The notes under the pieces: model-generated
What the model saw: only the letters and a program-made list of their open reading frames with translations
Databases searched by the model: none
What the model was told of the DNA's origin: nothing
Origin: Sphagnum magellanicum
Taxonomy: Eukaryota > Streptophyta > Sphagnopsida > Sphagnales > Sphagnaceae
Direction: 5' to 3'
Length of the DNA stretch: 64,000 nucleotides
Assembly (NCBI GenBank): GCA_021904315.1
Contig: CM038908.1
Location: forward strand, 36,074,001 to 36,138,000
In this document: positions 24,836 through 38,620 of the stretch, piece by piece
Layout: each line of letters opens with the position of its first letter
Numbering within the stretch: position 1 is the first letter of the stretch
Made by a program: the position numbers and the translations under genes

Positions 24836-25159
24836 AGTTCACACTTGTGTCAATCACAATAATTATTCAACACCCAAGTGCCAAACCTGAAATGGTACTA
24901 CCACTGAAGAGGTCTTGCAAATCAGCTGATTATCAGTTGATATCAAAATTTGAGATCATAAACCAAAAAGTCTGTTGGTTTGCCTGAAAACTTTCAAAGC
25001 TTCAAACATGCCTACTAGAGAGGTTAGAATGGGTGATGTTGTGATCATGTACACAGACAGAGTTCAGCTTACAAGGCACAAACATCAAAGCTCAGCAAAG
25101 CTCCAGTTGGACTTACTTACAGAAGTCTCCCAGCAAAATCACTCAGACAATTTTGTTGT

Positions 25160-25275
25160 TTTGATTCTTGCACATGGTACCTACCCATTTAATTATTATT
25201 ATTATTATTATTATTTTCAGAAATTTTTTTGGTTTTGATTCTTGCATATGGTACCTACCCATTTATTATTTATTA
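25160..25275. repeat. Short tandem duplication around ATT microsatellites
   Basis: TTTTGATTCTTGCACATGG with TACCTACCCATTTA appears at about 25160-25190 and again at about 25225-25264. Each copy is followed by an ATT/TATT run. Confidence 0.85.
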
Positions 25276-27600
25276 TTTATATTTATGTTTATATTTTCCA
25301 ATTTACAAAACTTGATGCAAAGAGTACAACATCAAGCATATCAAGTGGAGAGAGAGAGGCATATATCTCCACCTGAATGTGCAGGACAGTTTGTTAAGGA
25401 TGTTTTTTTTTTTTTCTTTTTTTTCTTTTTTTTGGGTGTTCCGGGGTTGTGCGGTTATTAGAAACTGCACCAAACCCATGACGGGTATCAGGGAGGTTCC
25501 GAGTGTTGATGACCATGGTTCTCAAATTTCAAGTACCTGGTTCTGATATATAATTGCAGTTTATTATTTTTTTTTTTCAAAAGTGAAATAATTGATATTT
25601 TTGGGGTAATATTGTAATTTACCACATTCAAATTTAGTGTTAAGTGTTTGCCCATCCCCCCAATCTATAGAAAGTAAATATTGGAATATATACTTTTGTG
25701 AGAATGGTTTGGCATATTCTCATCACTTGGTGACAAATTGTTTTTGAAAAAATTGATTTTTTTTTGTTTTCTAGTGTAAATTTGAGAAAAAAATGATATT
25801 CTCTTAGGGAAGAAATCGTAAAACTTTCACAACCACAAAAGTGATTTTTAATTATACATTTTTAAATATTTAAATTTAAATAGTAAAAAATATTGAAAAA
25901 AATCTCTGATGAGAATATTTAATTGTCACTTGTGGGTCAATTATTGCTGCTGCCCAACCAGATTTTTTTTATTTTTTTATTTTTATTTTTTCCCATGATC
26001 TTTTGACACTCATGGTAGGCTATGTTGCGCAAATTTACAAAAGCCAAGCACATTTTCACATTCATGTGACAATGAATTTGATTCAAAATTTGAAGTCAAT
26101 TTGCCACAAACTGCTGGAGCTATCTACTTATATAAAATAATTGGTGTCTGCACATGCTTGATTCGGTAATTCGTGATTGGCTGGAGCCCCCCCCCTCCCT
26201 TGAGAGCCCCCGGCCAAAGCGAGCGACGGTTGATATCTCCATGGGAAATTGCTATTTTTAATCTGCATTGAGCTCAAATGGAATGTTCTTACAAACCATC
26301 ATTTATAAATTTTTTAACTTTGGGGGTGGGCAGGATGCCTTTTTTGGTCATCTATGCCTTTTATTAGGCAAGACTACAAGTTGCATTCACTTATTAATCC
26401 CATTTTTTTTAAAAAAAACTTTGAATAGGTAGATTAATTTTAGGGAACCCCCCAAATTGTTTTGGGGGGGGGGGGGGGGGGGGGGGGGGGTTATTCTTGC
26501 ATCTAATAATAATATCATATATTATAATACCTTGGCAGGTTGAACCAATGTTTGTCAAATAATTAATTAGTTAAAAAAAAAAGAACATAACTTGGTAGCA
26601 AGCTTCAAAAAATGTTTGTCAAATAAATTAATTAATTAATTAAAAAATCATTTCAACCAAATAGAATTTTCTTGAATGTTCAATATTTTCTTTCAGAATT
26701 TTTTTGTTACTTGGGGGAAAAAAAATTTTTTTTGAAAATTTCAACATTTCTGAAAAAAATCTAAGTTAGTGTGGAAAACTGCCAAGGTAGTAGTAGGGTA
26801 TATACTATTAAAAGCCAATATACCCATCATCTATCTCTCTTGCAAATGATGTCCCCACCCACCCCCAAAAGAAAAAAAAAGGTTTTGGGGTTTGGCCTTT
26901 GGTGTGTGTGAAAAAAATAAAACACACACACACACACACACACAATAAATATACACACACAAGTTGTGGAAAAAAAGAGTGCCTTTTTACACAGCATTCA
27001 TTTGATGGGTAGAAGTGGACAAAATGGACTTTGATACATAACACTTTAGTCTTTTGCTTATTTGATCATTTTGCTTGCAAAATGGGTTTACAGACTAGTG
27101 CTGTAATAAGATAGATGGAAAATTTACTCGATCCCAAAATCCCTTCAACACCAGGTACACTGACTTTGGGAATCCAAAGTTCATTCCTGAGGCAGGGAAA
27201 TTGGAGATTGAAACATTATGTCATCCTTATCATCATATGGGACAAGAGGAGTTTAGTGAAGATAGTAGAGCCTAGTGCAAGTTGTAATTTGTTTTGGGTT
27301 TCTGCCGATTCCTCTGCCCAATAAGCACCTGAAATAAGCCAAAGTGTTGTTAGTATTATATTATATTATGCAAAAATGCACCAGGTACTGAGGAGGAGCA
27401 GAAGCAAGGAGCAACAGGATTGTGGTCTGGGATTTGATGATGATGCACCCATCTGAGTGTACAAGCTTTCTTTCCCTTGTCTATTCAGTGAAACCACACA
27501 AGGTCCTTTCCTTGGTCCCAAGAAAACTGAAATTTCAAGCTATCTCTGAAGCCTCCACCATGTCAGGGCTTAGTGAATCTGGGCTGTAGAATCAACTATG
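25276..27600. other. AT-rich intergenic DNA with microsatellites and homopolymers
   Basis: No gene is visible. It holds T runs near 25410, an uninterrupted run of 27 G at 26464-26490, and a CA run at about 26922-26943. TACCTTGGCA (about 26527) and TGCCAAGGTA (about 26780) form an inverted pair. TTTGTCAAATAA followed by AATTAATTA is duplicated at about 26550 and 26612. Confidence 0.6.
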
Positions 27601-27614
27601 ACAGCACTACATAA

Positions 27615-28010
27615 ACTAGGGTTTAGGGTTTAAGGGTCAAGCTGCTGTTGGGCATCTCATAAAGTTTAGGGTTTAAGGTTTAAGCCACTGTTAGGCATAT
27701 AATAGAGTTTAGGGTTTAAGGGTTAAGCCACTGTTGGGCATTTCATAAAGTTTAGGGTTTAAGGTTTAAGCCACTGTTGGGCATATCATAGGGTTTAGGG
27801 TTTAAGGCTTAAGCAACTGTTGGGCATTTCATAGGGTTTATGATTTAAGCCATTGTTGGGCATTTCATAAGCTTTAGGGTTTAATGTTTAAGCCACTGTT
27901 GGGCATATCATAGGGTTTAAGGTTTAAGCAACTGTTAGGCATTTCATAGGGTTTAGGATTTAAGCCATTGTCGGGCATTTCATAAGGTTTAAGCCCTTGT
28001 TGGGCATTTC
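27615..28010. repeat. Telomere-derived minisatellite, ten units of 43 bp and shorter
   Basis: GGCAT landmarks at 27651, 27694, 27737, 27780, 27823, 27859, 27902, 27939, 27974 and 28003 give spacings of 43, 43, 43, 43, 36, 43, 37, 35 and 29. Each unit is one to three TTTAGGG/TTTAAGG heptamers followed by AAGCCACTGTTGGGCAT. Shorter units mostly lack about one or two heptamers. Confidence 0.93.
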
Positions 28011-28046
28011 TATATTTTTATGAAGAACCTCCAGATCCAGTTCTAA

Positions 28047-29027
28047 GTAAGATGTGTGTCACACTATGGCCTTGCCCTTTACATTTAAAAAAAATCTTAA
28101 GGCAAGAGAAGAATTACGGAAACTCAAATATTTCATCATGCAAAAATATAATCTTCAAAAAATCCTCTAAAAGAAACCAAAATCCTTTAAGCTACTATAC
28201 TCTATAATGAATCTAAACACAACAATATCCTTGCCTTGGTAGGCAAGGCCAACAAAATAAATTAGAGTTGTCTTATACCTATACCTATAAGGCTATATGA
28301 CCCATGTGGGTTGGTTTCACACATGGATCTTTTCTGGCTCAACTGAAGCTTTGTTGGATCTTTGGGCCAACACTTGTGGTACAAATTGCTGTTACAATTT
28401 TGGGGAAGAGTGGAAGATGTGTGTGTGCAAGCATGCGCAACTTCTACTCAAGTTGTACCAAAGCAAAACTCAACCAATGTGTGAGTAACTTTATAACCAA
28501 TGTGTGAGTAAGTCTAGAGGGGTGGTATACAAGCCTACCTAGTGTAAGGTTTTGGAGTTTGGAACTATTAACATCATTTTTCATGTTAGACTATGGATCC
28601 TTACTTGCTTGCCTAAGTGAAAACTAATCCCCCAATTCACAACAAAGTGCACAAGTAATGTGCAAGAACCATGTCTATAAATCTATCTATGAAGCAAGGT
28701 AGTTTGTTGGCCTTGCAAGCCTACCAAGGCAAGGATATTGTGTTTAGATTCATTATAGAGTATTATAGTAGCTTAAGGGATTTTTGGCCCCCTAGGTAAT
28801 AATAATAGGTCTATTTTTATATGAGGATATTTGAAAGATGATATTTTGGGCTTGTGTCAAAACTTGAGATTGGTTATAGAGTTATAATATCTTGAAGGAT
28901 TTTGGTTTCTTACAGAGGATTTTTTTGAAGATTATATTTTCGCATCGTGAAATATATGAATTTTCATAATTCTTCCTTTGCCTTAAGATACCTTTTTAAT
29001 GTAAATGGCAAGGACACAATATGACAC
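28047..29027. mobile_element. Inverted-repeat (TIR/foldback) element, non-autonomous
   Basis: The left arm 28047-28255 is the reverse complement of the right arm 28699-29027: GGCCTTGCCTACCAAGGCAA, AGATTCATTATAGAG, a GAGGATTTTTTGAAGATTAT phrase and TAAATGGCAAGG pair in order. The left arm lacks about 130 bp present on the right; the missing block is bordered by GGATTTTTGG and GGATTTTGGT, suggesting deletion between short repeats. The ~440-bp centre has no recognised protein. A third, single-arm copy lies at 61.2 kb. Confidence 0.8.
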
Positions 29028-29054
29028 ATCACTTGTTTTGTTTTGTTTTGTATT

Positions 29055-29400
29055 TGTCGCGCTGAGATCTCCCAAACATGCATGGTGCTTCATGTCGCAG
29101 TCTTGGTATCTTTGGAAAGCTCTTGAAATGTAGGGGTGCACTGACATACTTTAAGAGTGTTTGGAGCTACGGTGTGGAAGTTATTGATTATTGCATCATT
29201 TTCTCAATGAAAATTAAATAAAATTGAAACTGAAAATGGTATTGGAATTTGTGTGCGTTATTGGTGTTGTTGGGAAGCCTTTGGCAAGTCAGATTTAATA
29301 GAGTTTGTTTCACAATTTTCAGAGCTAAGGTGTGGAAGAAATTAATTTTTGAGTAGATTTCGTTACAAGAAATTCAAACAAGTTGCAAAAATTGGGTTTG
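29055..29400 (+). repeat. Dimeric dispersed repeat, copy 2
   Basis: It matches copy 1 at 24.49 kb in order (GAGATCTCCCAAAC at 29064, TTGGTATCTTTGGAAAGC, GAAGTTATTGAT) and shows the same internal duplication, with the second half near 29240-29390. The copies have drifted considerably. Confidence 0.65.
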
Positions 29401-32400
29401 GAAGGAAAAATCAGTCGAGCCCTAAATGTGTTCACACTGCCAAATTTAGAAATTTTCAATTCTGAAAATGTGAAAAATAAAGAATGTGTTCACACTTGGG
29501 CCAATGACACAAGCTACACTAAAGATATTAAGTTTTGAGTGAAATAGTTACTTCACTCAAGATAACTTTAAAAAACCAAATTCAGACCACCAAATCCAGT
29601 AATCCCATTGGCTTAAAATTTTTTTAAAAAACTTCAAGCCTATGCAAAACCCTATTTTGTTGAACATTGAAAATAATGATCCGTTCCTAGCATTTTCATT
29701 AGTCCTCTAAAATCCTCACAAACCTACCAAACCCTAGAACTAACAAAAGGATCTTTGACTTGCCACCTTGCCATGCTTTGAAGAAGGACCAAAACTAGTC
29801 ATACAAAGGGTTTAGGGTTTAGGGTTTCCTTCATCAAACATAATAGAGTGCCAATTGGAAATGTTTCCCCATATATATATATTTCAACTTAAGGACTTTA
29901 TTTCATTATTTGTGTTTTGGGAAAGAAAATAATAGTAAATGCAACATAATAAGTGTACATCACTTGAAGTACACAAAAATTATTTCCTTATATTTTTAAT
30001 TTCATTATTAAACCTAACCTCCAAATATACACTACAAAAATCATAACATGCCTATATTATTGGTAGAAGACAAGCAATGAAGGAGGGGATGTAGGGAGCA
30101 TTGTCTTAGCATTTTTCATAACCCATTCTAGAATAGAACAACTTAATAGATATGTTAATGGCCATTGTCTAGTGGGACAACAAGCCAATACAATTGAAGT
30201 CGATGGAAAATACCCTTCCTATTTAAACCCTTGTTTTCTTGTTTCCTATTCTTGCTTTACATTGGTGGTGGTGTGGATTTGAAACTGACCCAATTTGAGT
30301 CCTAAGCCAATAGGAATCCTCCATTTCAAATTGGGCTAGTTCAAATTAAACTTTTGTGTAAATCAAGCTTAAACAAAGTGACCAAATTATGTAGCTACCC
30401 TACTAAGTACTACCTTAAACTATCATATATTTATTAATACTACCATAGACCATCCTAGTAGATATCTCTTTATCCATTCCACACATCAATCATGTAGCTC
30501 CTATCATCACATCCCATGGGGTGGAATCTCCAACACATAAAGACTAGGGGCTTAGAAACTAGATCCTAAACCTTATATAAATTTAGGACCTAGCCCCTAC
30601 CTAAGCCTAAGACCTAGACCTTGTACAAAAAGCCCTTAACACCCACCAAGTCTAGATCTAAGGTGGGTCCCAAGTCCGTGCATACCCATTGGGTCCAATT
30701 TTTGGACTTGAACTTGGAACCAAAAATGGCTGGAAACTTGGACATGACCAACACTAATGTGAACATTATTGCCGCCCAATTTTGTACAAGGAGAAATTTG
30801 AAAGTTTTATTAATTAGTTTTGATGAAGTTTTGAGACTAAGTGCATATGACCTTGATCATCTTGTTACAACGTATCAATTTTCAACTATTGATGTATGTT
30901 TAGCATAATTTTTTGAATCATACATGTATGACACATTTGTACAACTAGGTCTGATCAAGGACATAGGCATCAAAAATCTTCTTAGAGATTTTTGAAGCTT
31001 GGGTGTTTTCATATTAAAGATTTCCATTCATGACTATTTTTTAGGACTTTTAGTAGTCATGTTGAATTTGGGGCATAGATACGAAGCCATATGGTGAATT
31101 TTTAAAATATTATACTTATAACAAACAATGTTAATTCAATAAGTTCTAACAAAAAAGTCATGTAATTTGCAAAAAAAAAGGAATCCTTTTTTGGTTATGA
31201 GTAAAGTCCTTTTATTTACAAAGGATTTTATAACTATCAATTTATGACATGTAGCAATAAAATTTTATCAATTATTAACCATTGGTATGTATTTAAATGA
31301 CCTAATATTTTAGGGTGTTTGCAAGTTAAAGTGTCCATTTTTGGACATCATAGTGTCATTTTTTTAACACCTTTATGGATTTCAATGTGAGTATTGTCAA
31401 GTGTTTTTTCAATTTTATGAAAAGGGGCTCAATCTTATAATTCTTATATAATTTAGTGTGATACAAAAGTGGAATAATTTAAAACCAAAAGCTTTACATT
31501 GAATGGGGGACTTTTAATAAAAAATAGTTGTAGGGTCACAAAGTTGGAAATGGATTCATTATGATCAAAATTTGTAGTGAAATAACTTGCATGGATTTTT
31601 TTAAAATTTGAGCCTTGGTTTGCAATTCAAAATGAGGTCCTCCAAACCATTTCAAATCATATGAAAGTTTTATGAACTTTTTATGACACCAACAATCAAT
31701 GAAAATGGCAAAGTTCCTCATATCATGATTTTGTGGAATTAAGAAAAAAAATCACAAAGATTGTAACATAGGCTATATTACATGATCAAGTGTTCTTGAT
31801 TTTTGGAAAAGATTAACATTTTTACAAATAGACAAGTTTATATTTCTTACTTATAAAAAATACATTGTGAAAATTCTAAAATGGATTCAAAAGTGAGTCA
31901 CTCTAGCTTGTAAATATTGTTCATTTTGATAATATCTTGATAGTTGATCAACAATCTAGAGTTTTTTGGGTTGCTATGTGTAATAAAATTGCATTTGTGA
32001 CATCCTAAATGGTACATGAAGATACCCACCTAATGTTAGTTCCAATCTTGAATTTACCCTTTGAAATATTTCTATTAGGTGAAAGTTTCAATGAAACTTT
32101 TGACCAATTATGCAAATTGTGAACATAGAGTTTACTAAACATATGAATTTATAATGGTTTCATAATTCACATGTTGGTTGTTTCCTTAGCATAAGTCCAT
32201 GGTTATTGAATAATTTAAAAACATTTTTTCATCACTATAAAATTTTCAAATTATACCTACTTTTATATTGAACAATATGATTTTGATGAAATATAGTTAT
32301 ATTGTGCAACTATGGGGTTCTAGGTAAAGCTAAATTAGTTAATTTTCATCAATCCTAGTTTCAATGCAATCAAGTGGGATCCTCAAGCCCTTTGAATACT

Positions 32401-35400
32401 AATCCAAAATAACATTTCCTCTTTAGGTTAATTACACCACAAAAAAAAAATTAGATTAAAAATTTGCCATAAGTTAAAGTAGGAGTTGATTTGTTGGACT
32501 AAGGTTGGTTAACCATGCAAGACCCTTGTTGCATGAATTTCCACCAAGTTGACATGAGGATTGGCTTAATTTTGACAAAAAAACATTAACAAAATTCATG
32601 TTTGCATTAATGAATTGTGGGATGGGAAAAAACTTTGGGTGAACTTGCACTTACATTAATACCATGGTAAAAACCAATGTTGGGTAGTTTTTTTTTTTTC
32701 AAAGATATCAAAGGGTAAAGGTTTCATATATGCATGCATCTTTGAAAGGTTGTTCTTGTTAAATGTATATCTAATGAGTGTAAATGGGATAACAAGAGCC
32801 AAATTACTTGCTTGTTTATTGCTTATGGGTGAAAACACATCACAGTTAACAAAAAATGTTGTCATGATTTTTAGTTTTTAAAATTGTGTGTGTTTGAACT
32901 TTCACCAAGCCAATATTAAAAGGGGGTTTCATGAATTATATTCATTGTAAGGTAGTTCAAAGCCCAAAGAATAAATTTTTAAAAATAAATCATATATTTT
33001 GATTAATATTAAATGATTAAAATATATATTTGTGAGAATATGATACTTGTAACAATATATTGCAAAGTGCAAATATATTCTAAAAATGATTCAAAATATT
33101 ACCAAACTTGGTGAAATACTTAATTATATTAAATATGATTTAGTTTTATCATTTCAATTCCATATGAAAAGTTCCACACATGTGATTTCACAAGAAGCAT
33201 CTCGATGAGGGTTTTCATTCAAATGAACATAATGTGTGAAAATGACAAAATTGTAAAATAATTTTTTTTTCCGAAAGATAACAAGAATTATTTTAAAGAC
33301 CTTGTGTCCAAAATCCAATGTAAGTGTTTCTTAAAAGACTAAATGAAATGGAAGGAAAATTGTGGGTGTGGATGAGCTCAAACAAGTCAAAATTAATGTC
33401 AAAACGTTAATTTTTTTGCAATTCTTGTTACAATTGTTTATGTGGTGCCACTTTAATGACATGTGAATCATGGAAAGTTGTGCTTATTGAATAATATGGA
33501 TATTGAAAAATCTAAAATCAATCCAAAAAAATTCCAATATCAAAGTTTGGTTTGAATAAATGGTGTTTAACAATTTCATTCAATAGCACTACTTTCATAA
33601 AGGGCCCCTTAATTTTCATAATATAATTTATTTCATCTTCAATTTCTTTTTATAGTAATAGGGTACTATTATACACATCTAAAAAGCATTTAAATTTTCA
33701 TATTTTTTCAATTTTTTGTTTATCAAAAATTAAAGTTTAAAAAAAGTTCATGAGCCCTTTTTGACATGTAAATGTGATGCAATGTATATGTTGTTTATAA
33801 AAAAACTTGTAGGTTATAATATTAAAAAATTAAATTTGAAATTGTTAACATGTTTGGTATGATTTGAAATTATGAAAATTTTTCAAGACAAAATAAAAAA
33901 TCCGGCAAAATTTGTGCACTTTCAAAAATTTGTATTTTTCTAAATTTGAGTGTAAAAAACAATGACATATTGGGGCCGCTATAAATACAATAAATAAAAA
34001 GTTTCAAAACATTTCATTTGAAAATTCCTCTTTAGGAAAACATGTTTTTTGGGAAAATGACCCCATAAAGGACAATAGTCCTAAATGCAAAGTAAACACA
34101 TTGGCTTGTTATATGTCGTTTGGACCTTTGTCCTTAAAATAATACAAAATGTACTAAGAAAAAATACATTTTCTTGCCCAAGTTGGCCTCACTATGAGAA
34201 ATTGCATCCACCAAAACCACATTGCCTTGCAACTAGAACTTAAAAAATAACTTTTATACAACTATTGTGCAACTATCCTTTTGATATTACAACTATTATG
34301 CAACTATACTCGTAAAAATATGAGGAATTAATAACTAAATTACTACGTCAAAAAATAAGTTAATTGTATTATAGTTGCAAGTGAGTTGAAAATGGATCTT
34401 TTATACTGTAATTTTGTACGCACCATCCATACATCCATAACCAACCATGTTTGATTTTTTGAAGACTTACACTATAGTTGCATGTGATAACTATTTTAGA
34501 ATTGTTGTATGTGTCATTGACAGAAAAATAACCACAACATCCATATTTTCACCACATCTTTCAATTTTTTCAAGGTTTTTGCATATGAATTTTTATTTCC
34601 TTGCTTTATACACACCACCACACCCATACAAATCTTAAGTATTCCACGTAACCACAATCATTGTTCGCTTATATTTACTTCACCAACTAGAATCATTTTA
34701 TAAAGCAAAATGCATTAATCACTTCAAAATTGACAAAAGTTTCCATTTATCAAGATATTTACACCAATGCCTATTTTATTGTCTTAAATTTTTTCATCTT
34801 TAATATCTCACAAGTTTATAATAACTAAATTTTATAGTTTTTAATTTCAAAATCAAGTATTAGATTTCACCTTTTAAAAACTATTTTCAAAACTCTCAAA
34901 AAAATTTTTTCCAAACCTCTTCAATATGAAACAATTCCATTAAATTTTATTTGTAAAAACATCCCATGGCTCTTAGCAAAAAAAACCCCATTGTCCTTCT
35001 TCTTTGGCCTTTTTCCATGCCTCCATGTTTTTTTTCTTAACCTCCCAAGTTGTTCCAAGCCTTCAACCATCACCATCCAAAATTAGCAACTTGCAAATAT
35101 TGATTTTCTTGAGTAAGGTGTTTTTTGGGGTTACATAAAACATGAGAAATTTAAACTTGGACTTGAATGTGTTAATTTAGTCTAAGAATAAGTAAAGTCA
35201 AACAATTTTATTAGGGGCATTTCTAGTGTTGTGTTGTTCTTTGATTTTTTATAACTTCCATGGTAAAAGGAATTTTGGCTTACAAGATCAAATTTAATTC
35301 AAACATGTAGTTAAATTGAATATATATATATATATATATTAGTTAAAATTCCTTCAAAGACAAATGCCATCAAGGTAATAGCAAAACAAAACTATTGTAT

Positions 35401-36189
35401 CCTTGAACAATTCAAAATTTTCTTATTTGTTATCAATTAGTTAAATGTTGAAACTCGATTGTTTTTGCTTTTCAATCAAATTTTGTACTATGTATAACAT
35501 TTACATTATGAGGTTAGAAGCAAGGTAAAAAATAATTAATGTTCCTTTGTTAAAAACGTTAAAAACAAGTAATTTTTACAAAGTACAAATGGTAAATTCC
35601 TTATGAATACACAACTAGTTGGCACCTTCTAATTCAAATTTTAAGGACTAACACTACAAATGTTGTAATTATAAACTTAAACAAGTACCTAGGTCTTAAA
35701 TAGACATAATTCAAAACCAACAAAAAATAATAATAATAAATTCAAAGTTGAAATGAAAATATAAAGTCAAGTTTATCTTATGGAAAAAATAATAAAATGT
35801 GTCATAATGTCAATTTTTATCACCTCAATCTCCTTATATAACTTGCAACCCTACTTTTAATTATTATTTAATTACATGTAGCCTATAACTACTATATACA
35901 TAATTACTAGTGTTGGCAAATTCGAAGAATTAAACAAGTCTAGGTCTAGGTTTTGGTGAGGATATGGACCAAATTTGGATATGAACCATTGTTAGTAGGC
36001 TAAGTTTTATTTGTACTTAGTTAATATAGTAAGGCAACTTGGCAACTATAGAAGTTATCAATGGTAATAATATTGCCCCCACTATTTTAGGAGGTGATGT
36101 CAATTAGTTTAACTAGTTTTTAATAAATGGTAGTTTTAAAATCAATTTAACTAGTTTTAGCTAATTCTAGAAGGGTTGATTAAAAATTA
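29401..36189. other. AT-rich intergenic DNA, no gene seen
   Basis: Nearly 7 kb without a recognisable protein. A three-copy TTTAGGG block lies near 29808-29826 and an AT run near 35320-35340. A 95-codon frame at 30621-30908 has ordinary composition but matches nothing I know. Long open stretches are otherwise absent; probably very old transposon debris. Confidence 0.5.
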
Positions 36190-36539
36190 GTTAACATTGT
36201 TGTTGTTTGGGTATATATTTTTATATATCTTAAAATAAGGTTATATAAAATATTTCAATTTATTTACCCAATGGGTAGAGGTGTATTATGATTTTTTCCC
36301 CCGTTGGGGTAAGGTCTGGATAATGTTTTTAAAAATAATTTTGGGTACCCCCTAATACCTAATAATTTTGTCTTATTTAATAAAAATGGGAATTTTTTTT
36401 CACACATTGGATTTTATTTAGAATAATTTCAAAGGCTTAAATCTAGTGGGATGATGCACACATGTGATGTCAAATTACAATAATAGAATTGCATAAAATA
36501 TGGGTGTTTTGTAGAAGGATGAACTTTTTGATAAGTTGA

Positions 36540-38170
36540 ACAAAAAAAAGGAGCTGGAATTTTCAAATCATATCTTTTTATGGCAATTGTGGTTTTTTTT
36601 ATTCCCACATAATTATTCAAAATAGAAAGATATTTGAATTTATGATCAAACATTATAACCAACATCATGTGAGTTTTTAAAAAATCAAATTGATGCAAAC
36701 AATCCAAAAATAGAACAGACACACAAATGACTTCCAATCACGTCTTATTTGTTAACAAAGCAATTTTGCATCAAATTGAAATGGGGGAATATAGTTCATT
36801 TGAAATTCCAATTCAAGTCTTTCATTGGTTAATTGCATTCAAGGTTAATTGCATTTGCAAGTGCATCATTCATAAACTAGTAACCACGACATTGAATATT
36901 CAACACACAACTTGATACAACTAGGTTTAAAGTTGAAACAATGATTTTTGGAATGGCCCAAATATGTGTTGTTGGAATTTTTCCTTGTAAGGGCAATGTT
37001 TGTTGATTATAGTGAACATTAATAATATCCTTAAATTTAGATGCCTACTAGAAAATTGCCATTTCGAAGGCAAACGTTGTTTTCACTAGTACGTTTAACT
37101 TCCATGGTCACAAACTTGCAACCAAACAAGTCTTTGTCCATTTTACCTTTCCTTTTCTTGATTTTTGGCCATGTCATACAAGCTTGAATTGGAGATTGTG
37201 CAAATTTGATGTTCATAGGTTGCAAACTTGATCTTACCTTCTCATCAAAAGTGACATATTAACAAGTTTTAGAAAGGGCATGGCCAAAACAAACACCTTC
37301 AAGTGGTGCAAATATCCCCAATTTTTCATAACTAACAATTTGTTTAAGAACATTTGTTAATATCAACAAATTTGTGCCCTCATTTTTCACCTAACAAATA
37401 ATTTTGTTAATGAATTTGTATTCTTCAAACAAAACTTGTAATTGATTACCAATATTAATTCTAGTATTGTTTTTTGCCTCAAATAGACTAATTGTGACAT
37501 GTTTTGGTTCACAATCCAATGTTAAGAATTAATCACATTTGGGCAAAAGTATCAAGTGCACCTTTGCTCATCCAAAGGTCAAATGTTGTTGTGATAGAAA
37601 TTGTAGCATTGACATAAGGCAAAACAAACTTTTCAAGTGTGTGTTTCATCATATAAGATAATACCTTTTTAGTTAAAGTTTTACATGATGGAAACACCAT
37701 TCGTGGGTCCTTTCACAAGCCAAATCATTTCATGCATATGTCTTCAATTATATTTAAAACAAGTAACCACACAACAATTAGCACGAGGTCATCAATGAAT
37801 TTTTAAAATTTTTCATTTGACTTTTGTATGTTGTAATATTACTAAAAATTGTAGAAATGGATCTTGGAATACCACTTTTTGAAGTTTGGAACTTTCTTTC
37901 CTAAAGGAATCTATTTCAGCAAAATGTTGTTGTACAATCTCATTAACATTTTTAAAATGTCAAAATTCAGCTTCAGAATATTTTTTCATGAGTGAAGTTC
38001 CATTTTTAATTTTACAAAAGGTTAATCCTTTTTATCTTGAGTTTTGGATTTCAAAACATGAGCACCCAAAATAATTGAATGACACAAAATACAAAGAAGA
38101 ATTTGTTTTGTTTCAAATGGTACATACTCATCACCATTTAGTTGGAAAAATACCCAAGGAGTAGATTTTT
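36540..38170 (-). pseudogene. hAT transposase pseudogene
   Basis: Read on the minus strand across frame changes and stops. An N-terminal zinc-finger-like piece (YVPFETKQILLCILCHS, then LGAHVLKSKTQD) sits near 38040-38140. The catalytic region has LEKFVLPYVNATISITTTFD then LWMSKGALDTF at 37540-37640. An insertion-domain piece GVCFGHALSKT lies near 37260-37295, then ITWPK-like and KKRKGKMDKDLF text at 37110-37190. A MLVIMFDHKFKYLSILNNYV segment corresponding to the late hAT domain is at 36620-36680. At least five interruptions are visible, so no protein is expected. Family identification is from remembered conserved motifs. Confidence 0.85.
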
Positions 38171-38535
38171 GATCCCATGGAACTCAACATTTTGCTTGTT
38201 GAGTTGTTGATTGGGCTCAAGAGTAAGTTTGGTTTTATTAGATCTACTAGTTCATGAAGAACCAATAACATTAGTTATAGATGAAGGTGTATCACCATCT
38301 AGAAGGGTGAACTTTTTTTGGGTTGATGGGGCTTTTATTCACCATTTCAAGTTGTAAAAAAAGAAATGTATTCAAATTTGTTTTTCTACATTTTCTTTTA
38401 AAAAAATAGTTTTCCACACACATTGACATATTTGGACACACGTATTTATTTGGAAACACACATAAATTGGAAACAAAATTGGAAACTTACCTTATTTATT
38501 CACTATTAATTCTATAAACTTGTGAGTTGGTGTTG

Positions 38536-38620
38536 TTGAAACCACACAAACACACACACACACACACACACACTTATTGGAAACACACACACACATATCT
38601 ACAAACACACACCTACTTTT
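38536..38620. repeat. CA microsatellites
   Basis: ACACAC runs at about 38545-38572 and 38585-38596 lie inside the hAT element, upstream of its transposase. Confidence 0.85.
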
